DNA of 64,000 nt from Tepidibacillus_B infernus. GTDB taxonomy: Bacteria; Bacillota; Bacilli; Tepidibacillales; Tepidibacillaceae. Of the stretch, positions 23,661 to 32,400 are shown piece by piece. A program made the position numbers and the translations under genes. Position 1 is the stretch's first letter; the number at the start of each line of letters is the position of its first letter. The stretch lies in NCBI RefSeq assembly GCF_048898065.1, contig NZ_JBLWFI010000001.1, positions 2,162,155 through 2,226,154 on the forward strand, given 5' to 3'. The notes beneath the pieces were generated by a model. It was not told the DNA's origin. It was given only the letters and a program-made list of their open reading frames with translations, and made no database searches.

Positions 23661-24962
23661 CTACACCTCCTCTGTCTCAAGTTTAGGCGTAGCGCCGTAC
23701 TTGCCGACCAGGTATCCCTTGCGGATATTTTCATCAGGATGAGGTGAGAACTCGGTGATATTGTAAAGCTCGGATACGCCGGTTTTATTATCTTTATCCA
23801 CAAAATAAACCTGATCCCGCCGCAGCACCTCCATGTTCAAAAGTTCTGTATTATGGGTGGTAAAAACAATTTGGGCGCCGGTCTTGTTGCTCTTTTTGCT
23901 TTGATAGCGCGCTACAATGTACTCCACAAGCAACGGGTGCATTTCTTTTTCTATCTCGTCCACGATTAAAATACCACCGGTGGACAGCGTTTTTTCTATA
24001 GCCGGAGCCAGCGCCATTAAATGCTTTGTTCCGTCCGATTCATCCGCAAGCTCTAGAGGATAGTATTTTATTTCCCCCGATTTGGAAATACCATAATGCA
24101 GCGAAGTAGCTTTTAGCTCACTGACCCTAAGCTTGGTTTCAGCCTCATTAGGAGCACTGGCTAAGGCCTTCATAAGATTTTGCAAAGCGACTTTGATATC
24201 CTCCGGCATATTATCGGGTAACTCCTCATACTTGGAGAGCTCTTTATTGCTGATCTCAAAGGTCATATCCTGAATACCAAGGTCTGCCTTTTGAGCAGCC
24301 GTAACAATAGCCTTCAGCATACCGGGGTCTTCTGCATGCTCAATGATTTGATTGGGAATATCTGTATAGTCCCTGGAAAAGATGACGCTCTCACGAAACC
24401 ATTTCATCGCAGCAATACATGGCTGATAATTCATTGTGCAGGATACTGCAAAGTAAAGCTGGTTTGGAGCAACAGCCTCGCTAATCAGCTCTTTTTTCTT
24501 CTTCTCAGTATCCACAGGGAATGAAAACTTCTGTTCCTTGCGCTCAAAAATGGTTGCTTTCTGTCCCTTAGGACTGTGATAAAGATATTCTGTCACAATC
24601 TTTGTTCTAGTAGCAGAAAAACCGTAGATATACTTTATACCGTCCTGCATGTAGGTATATTCAAATGCTGTGGGCTCATTTTGTGAGTAATCATTGAGAG
24701 AAAACGGCTGCACAGGTATAGACGCCTTTTCATGCTGTGTCCGCTGGGCATTGCGCACAAACTGTACACCTAGCCAAAAGGCACGCAGCAGGTTGCTCTT
24801 GCCGCCGCCATTCTTTCCATAAATGGCAGCCGCAGGCAGCACCTTTTTTGACCCATATGGAATCAAACTTTCTTTGTGTTCCTTGAGGCCTTTTGCCATC
24901 ATGGATAAAACAGCTTCATCCCGAAACGAGCGATAGTTCGATACTTTAAATGTTATAAGCAT
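23661..24962 (-). CDS. rloA: RloA family AAA ATPase (AAA_15/21; AbiLi-like)
   Basis: 433-residue ABC/SMC-like ATPase. FKVSNYRSFRDEAVLSM at the N-terminus is typical of the AAA_15/OLD-like group; Walker A GKNGGGKSNLL at about residues 49-59; Walker B ILIVDEIEKEMHP; and the H-loop TTHNTELL. Between them is a long helical insertion, as in related sensors. ATG start with GAGGTG site and a good promoter. It is the likely sensor/regulator of a two-gene anti-phage module with rloB. Both frames are intact, unlike most of the island. Similar ATPase plus Toprim-nuclease pairs include PARIS and OLD/Gabija-type systems. Confidence 0.87.
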   Translation of the reverse strand: MLITFKVSNYRSFRDEAVLSMMAKGLKEHKESLIPYGSKKVLPAAAIYGKNGGGKSNLLRAFWLGVQFVRNAQRTQHEKASIPVQPFSLNDYSQNEPTAFEYTYMQDGIKYIYGFSATRTKIVTEYLYHSPKGQKATIFERKEQKFSFPVDTEKKKKELISEAVAPNQLYFAVSCTMNYQPCIAAMKWFRESVIFSRDYTDIPNQIIEHAEDPGMLKAIVTAAQKADLGIQDMTFEISNKELSKYEELPDNMPEDIKVALQNLMKALASAPNEAETKLRVSELKATSLHYGISKSGEIKYYPLELADESDGTKHLMALAPAIEKTLSTGGILIVDEIEKEMHPLLVEYIVARYQSKKSNKTGAQIVFTTHNTELLNMEVLRRDQVYFVDKDNKTGVSELYNITEFSPHPDENIRKGYLVGKYGATPKLETEEV

Positions 24963-24984
24963 AAAATCACCTCTTTATAATTCT

Positions 24985-25012
24985 AGTATACCCGTTTTTT
25001 AAATAAATACAA
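24985..25012 (-). promoter_or_regulatory. Promoter of rloA-rloB
   Basis: Minus-strand TTGTAT (25007-25012), 16-nt spacer, TATACT (24985-24990), ending 23 bp before the rloA start. Confidence 0.6.
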
Positions 25013-25072
25013 TCAATATTTTAGAAAAATAAAAAAATTTTTTACTGATTTATTTTATTTTTCGACAAACTA

Positions 25073-25108
25073 AAACCTGCACCTCTTTTTTTAAGGCAGG
25101 GCAGGTTT
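25073..25108 (-). terminator. Hairpin after the AAA_14 ATPase gene
   Basis: AAACCTGC (25073-25080) pairs with GCAGGTTT (25101-25108) with a long loop, 24 bp past the stop. U-tract short (TTTTAG). Confidence 0.5.
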
Positions 25109-25131
25109 GCTATGAACAAGAATTAATTCTC

Positions 25132-26472
25132 CTACTGCTTCAATGCCATCCCAATCAGTTTATCTGCATAATCGGCCATGAACATCGGGATATTCAACAG
25201 ATCATCGTCCAACCGCAGATTGTTCAATGAAAAGCGGACACGAAGTTTGACCTTGTCGCCGTATTTTTCTTTAAACTTCTTCAGGCTTCTGCTTTCCACA
25301 TTGGTTTCCGATTTAACCTCTACGGGCAAAATGTCGTTTTCCCTCTGGATCAGAAAATCCACTTCATACCGGGGATTGTCCATCGTCCAATACCGGGGCA
25401 TGGCTTCAAACTGGTTTCTCAGCGCCTGGAGCACATAATTCTCACTAAGAGCCCCCTTAAACTCAACGAACAGGCGGTTGCCTTCGCTAAAAGCGGAAGG
25501 CGCCAAAAGCGATAAACGGCGTAATAGTCCTACATCCACCAGATAAAGCTTGAAGGCAGACAAGTCATCATAGGCAGAAATGGGCAGTCCCGGCGCGCTG
25601 CTGCGGTATATCTTATAAGTCAGGTTGGCATCGCAAAGCCACTGCAAAGCATCCTCATATTCTCTGGCCCGAGCCCCTTCCTTAACAACCTTATAAATAA
25701 ATTTTTTGTTCTCCCTAGCAAGCTGGGACGGAATGGATTTCCAAATTAATGATATCTTAGGGAAGTCCTTGGGATCAGGATGCTTGGCAAAATCCCTCTC
25801 GTATGCCCCCAGGATATTGGAAAGTACCTGCTGCATCAGCTCGACGTCCCGATCTTCCGTCCAGGATCTGACAGACTCAGGCATCCCGCCGGTCACAAAA
25901 TACATTTTGAGCTTTTCATAAAGTGGATTGAAGAATGCATCCGGAACAGTCTCAATCCTGTCCAAGCTGTCCATATAGGCAGCAAGATTGCCGTCGCCGT
26001 TGGCCATTAAAAATTCGGTAAAGGTCATAGGCCCTATTTCCAAAAAGTCCACCTTGCCGACAGGAAAAGAGGCCGGCTTTGACAAAGCAATGCCCAAAAG
26101 TGAACCGGCGCAGGCCACATGATAGTGCGGCGTGTTTTCACAGAAGTATTTGAGCGTATTCAAAGCATTGGGACATTCCTGAATCTCATCGAAAACAATG
26201 AGCGTATCCTCAGGCTTATCCGGCTTGATGGTTTGGCCGCTTGCCATCATCAGGTTTTGCAGGATGCGTTCTACATCCTTTGTGTTTTCAAAAAACTGCT
26301 TGTATTCCGGGTGTTCGTCAAAGTTAAAATACGCAATATTTTTATAATAACGCCTGGCAAACTCCTTGAGCGCCCATGTCTTGCCCACTTGGCGCACGCC
26401 TTTCAAAATCAGTGGCTTGCGGTGCCTGGAGTTTTTCCACTTCAGCAAATCCTGCATGATCAGCCTTTCCAC
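25132..26472 (-). CDS. AAA_14 ATPase with DUF4143 domain
   Basis: 446 residues. N-terminal AAA_14 ATPase: Walker A GVRQVGKTW at residues 25-33, Walker B TLIVFDEIQECP near residue 90, sensor region VACAGSLLG. C-terminal DUF4143 ends with EVDFLIQRENDILPVEVKSE, an E-x-K pattern like PD-(D/E)xK nucleases, near residue 380. Start is GTG at 26472 behind GGAGGTGAT. Family members are frequent and variable in genomes of anaerobes and Bacilli; function is not established, with defence or toxin-like roles suggested. Single-gene unit with its own hairpin terminator and four iterated motifs upstream, which suggests autoregulation. Confidence 0.88.
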   Translation of the reverse strand: MERLIMQDLLKWKNSRHRKPLILKGVRQVGKTWALKEFARRYYKNIAYFNFDEHPEYKQFFENTKDVERILQNLMMASGQTIKPDKPEDTLIVFDEIQECPNALNTLKYFCENTPHYHVACAGSLLGIALSKPASFPVGKVDFLEIGPMTFTEFLMANGDGNLAAYMDSLDRIETVPDAFFNPLYEKLKMYFVTGGMPESVRSWTEDRDVELMQQVLSNILGAYERDFAKHPDPKDFPKISLIWKSIPSQLARENKKFIYKVVKEGARAREYEDALQWLCDANLTYKIYRSSAPGLPISAYDDLSAFKLYLVDVGLLRRLSLLAPSAFSEGNRLFVEFKGALSENYVLQALRNQFEAMPRYWTMDNPRYEVDFLIQRENDILPVEVKSETNVESRSLKKFKEKYGDKVKLRVRFSLNNLRLDDDLLNIPMFMADYADKLIGMALKQ

Positions 26473-26490
26473 AGTATCACCTCCAAAATA

Positions 26491-26617
26491 TCACATTTTT
26501 ATACATATTTTGTGTCAATTAATCACACTTTTATAATTTATTATAACCACATGCTCAGTTTTAAGTCAATAGATCACATAATTTTATGATGTTTTGTTTG
26601 TTCAATCACATTTTTAT
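26491..26617. repeat. Four iterated TCACAyTTTTAT motifs upstream of the DUF4143 ATPase
   Basis: TCACATTTTTAT at 26491 and 26606, TCACACTTTTAT at 26523, and a looser TCACATAATTTTAT at 26573. All are in one orientation, spaced 32, 50 and 33 bp. On the minus strand each reads ATAAAAATGTGA. The first overlaps the leader of the ATPase gene. Probably operators; protein unknown. Confidence 0.6.
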
Positions 26618-26656
26618 GTATAATAGTGAGCCTAATTTAAAACAAAGGAAAGAAAG

Positions 26657-26747
26657 GCATTCCTGAAAGCACACAAAGTGTACAAGTCACACTACACAGC
26701 TAAAGCTGCTAGTCGTGCTATGTCGCTTCTTTTGTTATATACAAACC
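26657..26747. repeat. Right-end copy of the intergenic repeat
   Basis: GCATTCCTGAAAG (26657-26669) and TGTCGCTTCTTTTGT with ATATACAAACC (26721-26747). Both blocks also occur at 36126-36159, there joined directly; the middle here carries an extra 50 bp. It ends exactly where the spoIIQ terminator region starts. Confidence 0.55.
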
Positions 26748-26765
26748 AATAAAAAGCTACTAGGC
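26737..26765. repeat. Right 29-bp direct repeat of the island
   Basis: Identical to 20503-20531. Its last 15 bases are the left arm of the spoIIQ terminator, so this copy is the native junction. Confidence 0.9.
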
Positions 26766-26784
26766 TTATCATCCTAGTAGCTTT
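26751..26784 (-). terminator. Terminator of spoIIQ
   Basis: AAAGCTACTAGG (26753-26764) pairs with CCTAGTAGCTTT (26773-26784), loop of 8; the minus strand continues with a U-run. It follows the stop at 26792 by 7 bp. Confidence 0.88.
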
Positions 26785-26791
26785 CATTTCT

Positions 26792-27643
26792 TTACTCCCT
26801 TTGTTCTTTTGTTTTATTTAGTTCTTCGTTTTGTTTTACATCAGGTTGTTTTGAATCTTGTGATTGAACATCCTTCGCTTCATTTGGCTTCGACTCTGGA
26901 CCCTTTTCATCTTCAGTTTGGGTTGGTCGATTTTCCCCTTGAGAAAGTTGTTCTAATACTTGATTTACATCTTGTCCAAAAAAGGCATTGGGATTTAAAG
27001 GAATATCGTCTTTACGTACTTCAAAATGTAGATGTATACCATGATCTTTTTCAAAGACATTGCGATCTGCTGTACCTAAAGGAGTTCCTTGAGAGATTTT
27101 ATCTCCTTTTTTCACAGTGACATCTTTTAAGCTAGAATAAGTTGTAATCAGCCCATTCTCATGTTTGAGTTCGACGACATACCCCATTACTGGATCCTTA
27201 TCTGCCCGAACTACTTCCCCACTTAATGCTGCAACAGCAGTAAAGGCTTTTTTATCCTTTGCAACGATATCAATTCCATTATGTGGCCAATATTCACCTT
27301 GGAATGTAATCAGAGATTCAGCCATTGCATCTTCAGTAGATGTATCATCGAAAAATTCCATTTTAACTTGAACATTGATTGGATCCTCTGCAGGCCAAAC
27401 CATTTGCTCTACTGTTTGTGTTGCAACTGCAACGGCCTCTTCCCCCATCTCATCTTGTGCTGACCCATCAACTACTTCTGGGGTAATTTCTTGAAGTCCT
27501 AATTCTTCTTGAGTTAATGGATACTCATTTGGATCTTGATACCACCACATTAATGTAAGAATAAGTGCTGCGGCAATCATATAAATGGCGGGGAAGGTCC
27601 ACTTTTTACCTAAAAATTTTTTCCACTTTGAGTTTTTACTCAT
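26792..27643 (-). CDS. spoIIQ: Stage II sporulation protein Q (M23/LytM domain)
   Basis: Forespore membrane protein that binds SpoIIIAH in the mother cell to hold the engulfing membranes together. 283 residues from the ATG at 27643, chosen for its GAGGTG site and match to the family start; ATGs at 27652 and 27676 are alternatives. One membrane helix at about residues 17-35 (FPAIYMIAAALILTLMWWY). The LytM fold spans about 110-215 with His121 and Asp125 in PHNGID, and HLHFEV with His204 and His206. B. subtilis SpoIIQ lacks the first zinc ligand; this one keeps it. The usual His in the YSS region is Ser. A charged, low-complexity tail follows. Confidence 0.93.
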   Translation of the reverse strand: MSKNSKWKKFLGKKWTFPAIYMIAAALILTLMWWYQDPNEYPLTQEELGLQEITPEVVDGSAQDEMGEEAVAVATQTVEQMVWPAEDPINVQVKMEFFDDTSTEDAMAESLITFQGEYWPHNGIDIVAKDKKAFTAVAALSGEVVRADKDPVMGYVVELKHENGLITTYSSLKDVTVKKGDKISQGTPLGTADRNVFEKDHGIHLHFEVRKDDIPLNPNAFFGQDVNQVLEQLSQGENRPTQTEDEKGPESKPNEAKDVQSQDSKQPDVKQNEELNKTKEQRE

Positions 27644-27721
27644 TTTTTGCATCACCTCAGCAACCATTTTGTCCATTATTTACCTGTTTATACCTGAGGG
27701 ATACAAAATTTTATACTTGCT

Positions 27722-28726
27722 CTATTGTTTTTTGATCCAGATTTTATCGTCTTTCACTTCGACTCCTGTGTAATAGTATTTGACAATCTCCTCTGCTTTT
27801 TTTCCTTCTTTGGCCATTCCATTTGCTCCGTACTGGCTCATACCTACACCGTGTCCATATCCTGTTGTATTGAACACTACCTGATCGCCAATAATTTCAA
27901 AGGTGAAGCTGGAGGAGTCAAGCCCTAAGAGTTCTCTCACTTCTCTACCTGTTAATAATTTATCTCCAATCTTCAACTTCTTTACTCTTTTACTTGGCGT
28001 CCATTCTAAAACCTTGATCCATTCTTGCCCTGTTGAAGTGAATACGGCTGGGTCTACCTTCAACTTAGCTTGAATTGTTGAAAAGGGGATGGAGATTGTT
28101 CCCTGAAATCTTGGCGATTCTGTATCCCAAGGACTTGGAACACTTCTTAGGTAAGGGATCTTTTTTACATAGTAGTCTTCTGAATTGACAGTATAACCGT
28201 TACTAGTTGAAAAGAAAAGTGCTGTAATCGGTTGACCTTCATAGGTGATGACTTGTCCCATCGTTTCATTCACTGCACGGTTCAGCTTGGCGATCTTTTC
28301 AGCATATTGAAGCCCAAACTTTTTTCTTAATTCTGATTCAGAACGAAAGACTTGATGTTGGATTGTATCCGTCACCATCGCCCCACCAGGTACATCAGAA
28401 AAATCATTGGTTAAGATTCTTTTAACGATATAAGTTCTTGCTGCCATGGCTTGTGCTTTTAAGGCCTCTAATTCAAAATCGACTGGCATCTCAGCAGCAA
28501 CGACTCCGCGTACATATTCTTCGATCGGATAGGTTTCTACCGTTTTGCTTGCTGTTCGATAGACGGTGATCGGAATCGAATGATCAGGATCGATTCTTAA
28601 ATCTACTTTTTCTGGTATTGTCATTTCTGTAGAATGAGAGTTTCCAAAAAATGCTACAAATAGTGTAGGAATTAGGATCATGGATACTCCTAGGATAAAT
28701 AAGAAGATGAAAATCATTGGTCTCAT
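27722..28726 (-). CDS. spoIID: Stage II sporulation protein D, peptidoglycan hydrolase
   Basis: Membrane-anchored lytic transglycosylase that degrades septal and lateral wall during engulfment with SpoIIM and SpoIIP. 334 residues. The ATG at 28726 has a GGAGGAG site and starts directly with the signal anchor MRPMIFIFLFILGVSMILIP; the frame is open further upstream but without signals. Family motifs: VRGVVAAEMPVDFELEALKAQAMAARTY, which includes the catalytic Glu in AAEMP, and the C-terminal GYGHGVGMSQYGANGMA. Just upstream of spoIIQ, as in many Bacilli, and downstream of the murA region. Confidence 0.96.
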   Translation of the reverse strand: MRPMIFIFLFILGVSMILIPTLFVAFFGNSHSTEMTIPEKVDLRIDPDHSIPITVYRTASKTVETYPIEEYVRGVVAAEMPVDFELEALKAQAMAARTYIVKRILTNDFSDVPGGAMVTDTIQHQVFRSESELRKKFGLQYAEKIAKLNRAVNETMGQVITYEGQPITALFFSTSNGYTVNSEDYYVKKIPYLRSVPSPWDTESPRFQGTISIPFSTIQAKLKVDPAVFTSTGQEWIKVLEWTPSKRVKKLKIGDKLLTGREVRELLGLDSSSFTFEIIGDQVVFNTTGYGHGVGMSQYGANGMAKEGKKAEEIVKYYYTGVEVKDDKIWIKKQ

Positions 28727-28830
28727 AAAAATAGCTCCTCCATTCTTGTTTGTCAGTTTGACCCTGTCCATACAAGATATGAAGGAGCGATGGAAATAGA
28801 ACTTTTTCCTATTAAAAATCATTAGAAATA

Positions 28831-29403
28831 CTAGATTTTCATCATCCCGTTTGCCAATGTCTTAATCATCTCTTCAACTGATGCTTCATCTAAACAACCT
28901 GTTTCAAATTGAATGGAAACCATGCTCCCTAGAATAATTCTAGCCGCTACTTCTGTTCTCATTGGTTTCAATTCTCCTGAAGTGATTCCTTCTTGGATTA
29001 AATCTTTCAACATTTCGATAAAAACTTGGCGCTGGGATATTAAAAACTGATGAAACTCTTCAGTGACAATGCCAAAGTTATGAAAAATCAATTGGGAAAT
29101 GTTTTGATTTTCTCTTAAGATTTCGGCATGTCTTCTAATCATCTTTTTGATCTTTTCCCAAGGAAGAATTGGATCCTTTATACTTTCCGTTAATTCCTTC
29201 ATATAGTATTTGATCCCTTCTTCAATAACCCCTCTTAGTAGATCTTCCTTGCTTGAGAAATATTCATAAACGGTTCCTTTGCCTACTTTGGCTAATTCAG
29301 CGACATCACTCACTTTGGCGGCATGATAACCTTTTTCCGTAAAGATGATAAAAGCACTTCTTATGATTGCTTCCCGTTTGGTTAATTCAACTTGTTCTGA
29401 CAT
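28831..29403 (-). CDS. TetR family regulator of the RND efflux operon
   Basis: 190-residue repressor. N-terminal HTH (IIRSAFIIFTEKGYHAAKVSDVAE, then VGKGTVYEYFSSKEDLL) and an all-helical ligand domain. The ATG at 29401-29403 follows GGGGGAAGGAG; it overlaps the 3' end of the RND pump gene by 17 bp, so it is the last gene of that operon and translationally coupled. A near-perfect palindrome at the operon promoter is its likely operator, which makes this a self-limiting, drug-inducible unit of the AcrR/FadR(YsiA)-like type. Effector unknown. Confidence 0.9.
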   Translation of the reverse strand: MSEQVELTKREAIIRSAFIIFTEKGYHAAKVSDVAELAKVGKGTVYEYFSSKEDLLRGVIEEGIKYYMKELTESIKDPILPWEKIKKMIRRHAEILRENQNISQLIFHNFGIVTEEFHQFLISQRQVFIEMLKDLIQEGITSGELKPMRTEVAARIILGSMVSIQFETGCLDEASVEEMIKTLANGMMKI

Positions 29404-32400
29404 GCTTTTTACTCCTTCCCCCAAACCATTTCTGTTTTACCCAGTTTTCAAAATCATCAATATATAGGTACATCACAGGTACAAGTAGTAATGTAACTAA
29501 TGTGGAGAAGGATAAACCAAAGACCATTACTGTTGCTAAAGGAGCCTGGGTCTCTGCTCCTTCGCCAATCCCCAACATTAATGGAATCAAACCTAAAATG
29601 GTTGTTAAGGTTGTCATTAAAATGGGGCGGAGTCGGTTTGGACCAGCTTTAAGAATTGCTTCTTTTCTTTCCATTCCCCGCTTTCTGAGAATATTAATAT
29701 AGTCAACAAGAACGATTGCGTTGTTAACCACGATACCCGCTAACATGATTACCCCGATAAAGGCTGGAATACTTAGTGGCCATCCTGTAATAACGAGTCC
29801 GACTACAATCCCTATAAAGGTTGCAGGCATGGAAAACATAATGATAAATGGATAGGTAATTGCTTCAAACTGGACTGCCATCACCATGTAGACTAAGAAG
29901 ATCGCCAAAATCAAGGCGTATTGTAAATCACCAAAGGCGTCTGCCATATCCTTCACTTGACCACCCATTTCATACATATAACCATCTGGTAGATGAAGTT
30001 GGTCTAATTTGGCTTGAATATCTTTAGTTACACTACCTAGGTCTCGGCCTACCAAGTCGCTTGTAATCGTGACTTTTCGCTTCTGATCTTCACGCTCAAT
30101 CTGAGTCGGACCTTTGACTTGAATGATGCTTGCTACTTCTTTTAAAGGAATCTGTGTACCAAATGGGGTTTGCAGCAACATTTCTCCTACCTGGTTCATG
30201 TCTTTTTTATATTCCTCCGGCAATGTAACCCTTACATCGATTTCTCGTCCTTCATTGCGGAAACGAGTAGCAACTTGCCCATTAAATCCGGTCTTGACTG
30301 AGGACATGATTTGCGCAAAATTTAAACCATATAAGGAAGCCTTATCTCGATCAACAAGAATTTGCATTTCGGGACGACCTTCGTCAACGGAGCTCTCCAC
30401 GTTTCTTGTTCCTTCTACTTGCATCACTTCATTCTTTACTTGTTCAGCAAGTTGTTCTAAAACGGTTAAATCATCTCCAGATATCATAATGGAGATTGGA
30501 GACCCACTACCAAACCCACCACTTTGGATTTGTGAGACTTTCACTTCGGCTCCAGGAATCTTTTTGGTTAACTGGCGAATTTCTTCCATCACTTCATCTG
30601 TACTTCGATCCCGATCAGATAGTGGGATCAATTTGACATAAAGATTACCAATATTTGAATTGCCAATTCCCATGGCGAATGCGCCACCATTTCCTGCACT
30701 GGTAAATACGGTCTTCACTTCAGGAATTCCTGACAATTTTGCTTCAATATTTGCTAGTGTTTGGTCTGTTTCTTCTAGTAATGTCCCTTGAGGTAAGGTC
30801 ACATCAATATTAATTTCCCCTTGGTCCATCGTCGGAATAAACTCTGTACCTACCAATGGAACAAGTGCAAAAGTGGCCACAACGAGAGCTAAAGTTCCAA
30901 AAACAACCGTCTTTCGGTGCCCAAGTGACCATTTTAGTATAGACCGATATTTGTCATAGACTTTATTCATCAAACGTTCAAAAGTAAATAAGACTTTGTA
31001 TAGCACTCCTTTAAAACCTTGAGCTATATTTGGTTCTTTTTCTCCCTTTTTTAACAAACGAGCAGAGAGCATCGGTACGATCGTTAATGAGGCGATTAAA
31101 GAAGCCAATAAGGAAAAGCTAACGGTTAAGGCTAATGGTCTAAAGAGTTCTGCTGCTAATCCTTTTACAAAGACAATCGGAATAAATACAGCAACCGTTG
31201 TTAAAGCAGAAGCGATTACTGCTGGAGCGACTTCTTTTGATCCCTCTTGGGCTGCTTCCATCATTTCATAACCTTGTTCGCGATAACGAAAGATATTTTC
31301 TAAGATAACAATCGCACTATCTACCATCATTCCAATACCAAGTGCCAAGCCACCAAGGGTTAATAGGTTTAAGCTTTCACCTGTAAAATAGATGAGGTTG
31401 AAGGTTGAGATGACTGCGATTGGCATCGCTAAACCTATTACTAAGGTAGAACGTAGATTTCTTAAGAAAAGATATAAAATGATGATGGCTAATAGTCCAC
31501 CCACAATTAGATTTTGTAAAACATTATCCACTGACTGGCGGATAAAGACAGATAAATCATAAACGGTATCAAGATGAATCCCTTGAGGAAGAACCTTTTC
31601 TATTCCTTCCATCGATTTATATAGTTCGTCACTTACTTTAATCGTGTTACCATCTGATTTTTTGGAAATATCAAAGGTTAAACTCGGTTTTCCAGAGACC
31701 TTGGTAATCTCTGTGATTTTTTTATCTACCTCTGTGATTTTTGCAATTTCCTGTAGTTTAACTGTTCCTCCTTTTGGTAAAGGAATCAGCACATTTTTGA
31801 TCTGATCTATATTTTCAAATTCTCCGCTAATCCGAAGCTGTAGCTCTTGATCCCCTTTTTGCAGGGTTCCCGCTGTTGCGGAAAGGTTTTCCGATCCGAG
31901 AACCTGAATGATTTGGTTGATAGAGATCCCATAGCCATTTAAATAGACAGGTGAAACTTCAACTTTCACTTCTTTCTGTTTACTACCAAGAAGGGAAACA
32001 TTGGCCACACCTGGAGTACGTTCTAATCTTGGCTTGATTACATCTTCTGCAATTTGCGTTAAACGGTTTTGATCTAAATCCCCGGATACAGATAGCCTCA
32101 TAATTGGAATCGCTGTTGGGTCTAATTTTAATACAAGCGGTTTTCCTGCCTCTTCTGGTAAGAAGTTTGTTACAAGGTCTAACTTATCTCTCATGCTATT
32201 TATCTTTTCGTCCATGTTCGAACCCCAGTCAAACTGGAGGATAATCAGGGATTGGCCTGGTGCTGAAGTAGATTGTAGTTTCTTAATCCCTTCAATCGTA
32301 CCTAAGCTTCCTTCAAGGGGTTTGGTTACTAACTTTTCCACCTCTTGGGGAGCAGCTCCTTCATATTCAGTCACAACAACTGAAATAGGGAGATTCAGTT

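Larger units (their letters stand above)
20532..26765. mobile_element. Foreign island (defence genes and plasmid/phage relics) inserted next to the spoIIQ terminator
   Basis: A 6,234-bp unit counted with one copy of the 29-bp repeat. It separates spoIIQ from spoIIID, lies inside otherwise conserved sporulation/cell-shape synteny, mixes strands, and has coding sequence richer in G+C (codons such as GCC, GGC) around 23.0-26.4 kb than its neighbours. Content: hsdS fragment, ImmA/IrrE relic, zinc-ribbon protein, McrB-type start, truncated Rep, rloB, rloA, AAA_14 ATPase. No integrase or transposase remains. The right-end sequence also resembles the MITE-like repeat, so recombination between repeat copies or a long target duplication are both possible origins. 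Confidence 0.7.

Noticed and set aside
26119..26589. Plus-strand ORF of 156 codons opposite the AAA_14 ATPase
   Set aside because: Shadow frame; Walker motifs read on the minus strand.
26473..26640. Possible CRISPR array (regularly spaced short repeats)
   Set aside because: Only four 12-mers with uneven AT-rich spacers of 20-38 bp and no cas genes; better seen as operators or iterons.
30123..30641. Plus-strand ORF of 172 codons opposite the RND pump gene
   Set aside because: Shadow of the pump gene; no homology recognised.
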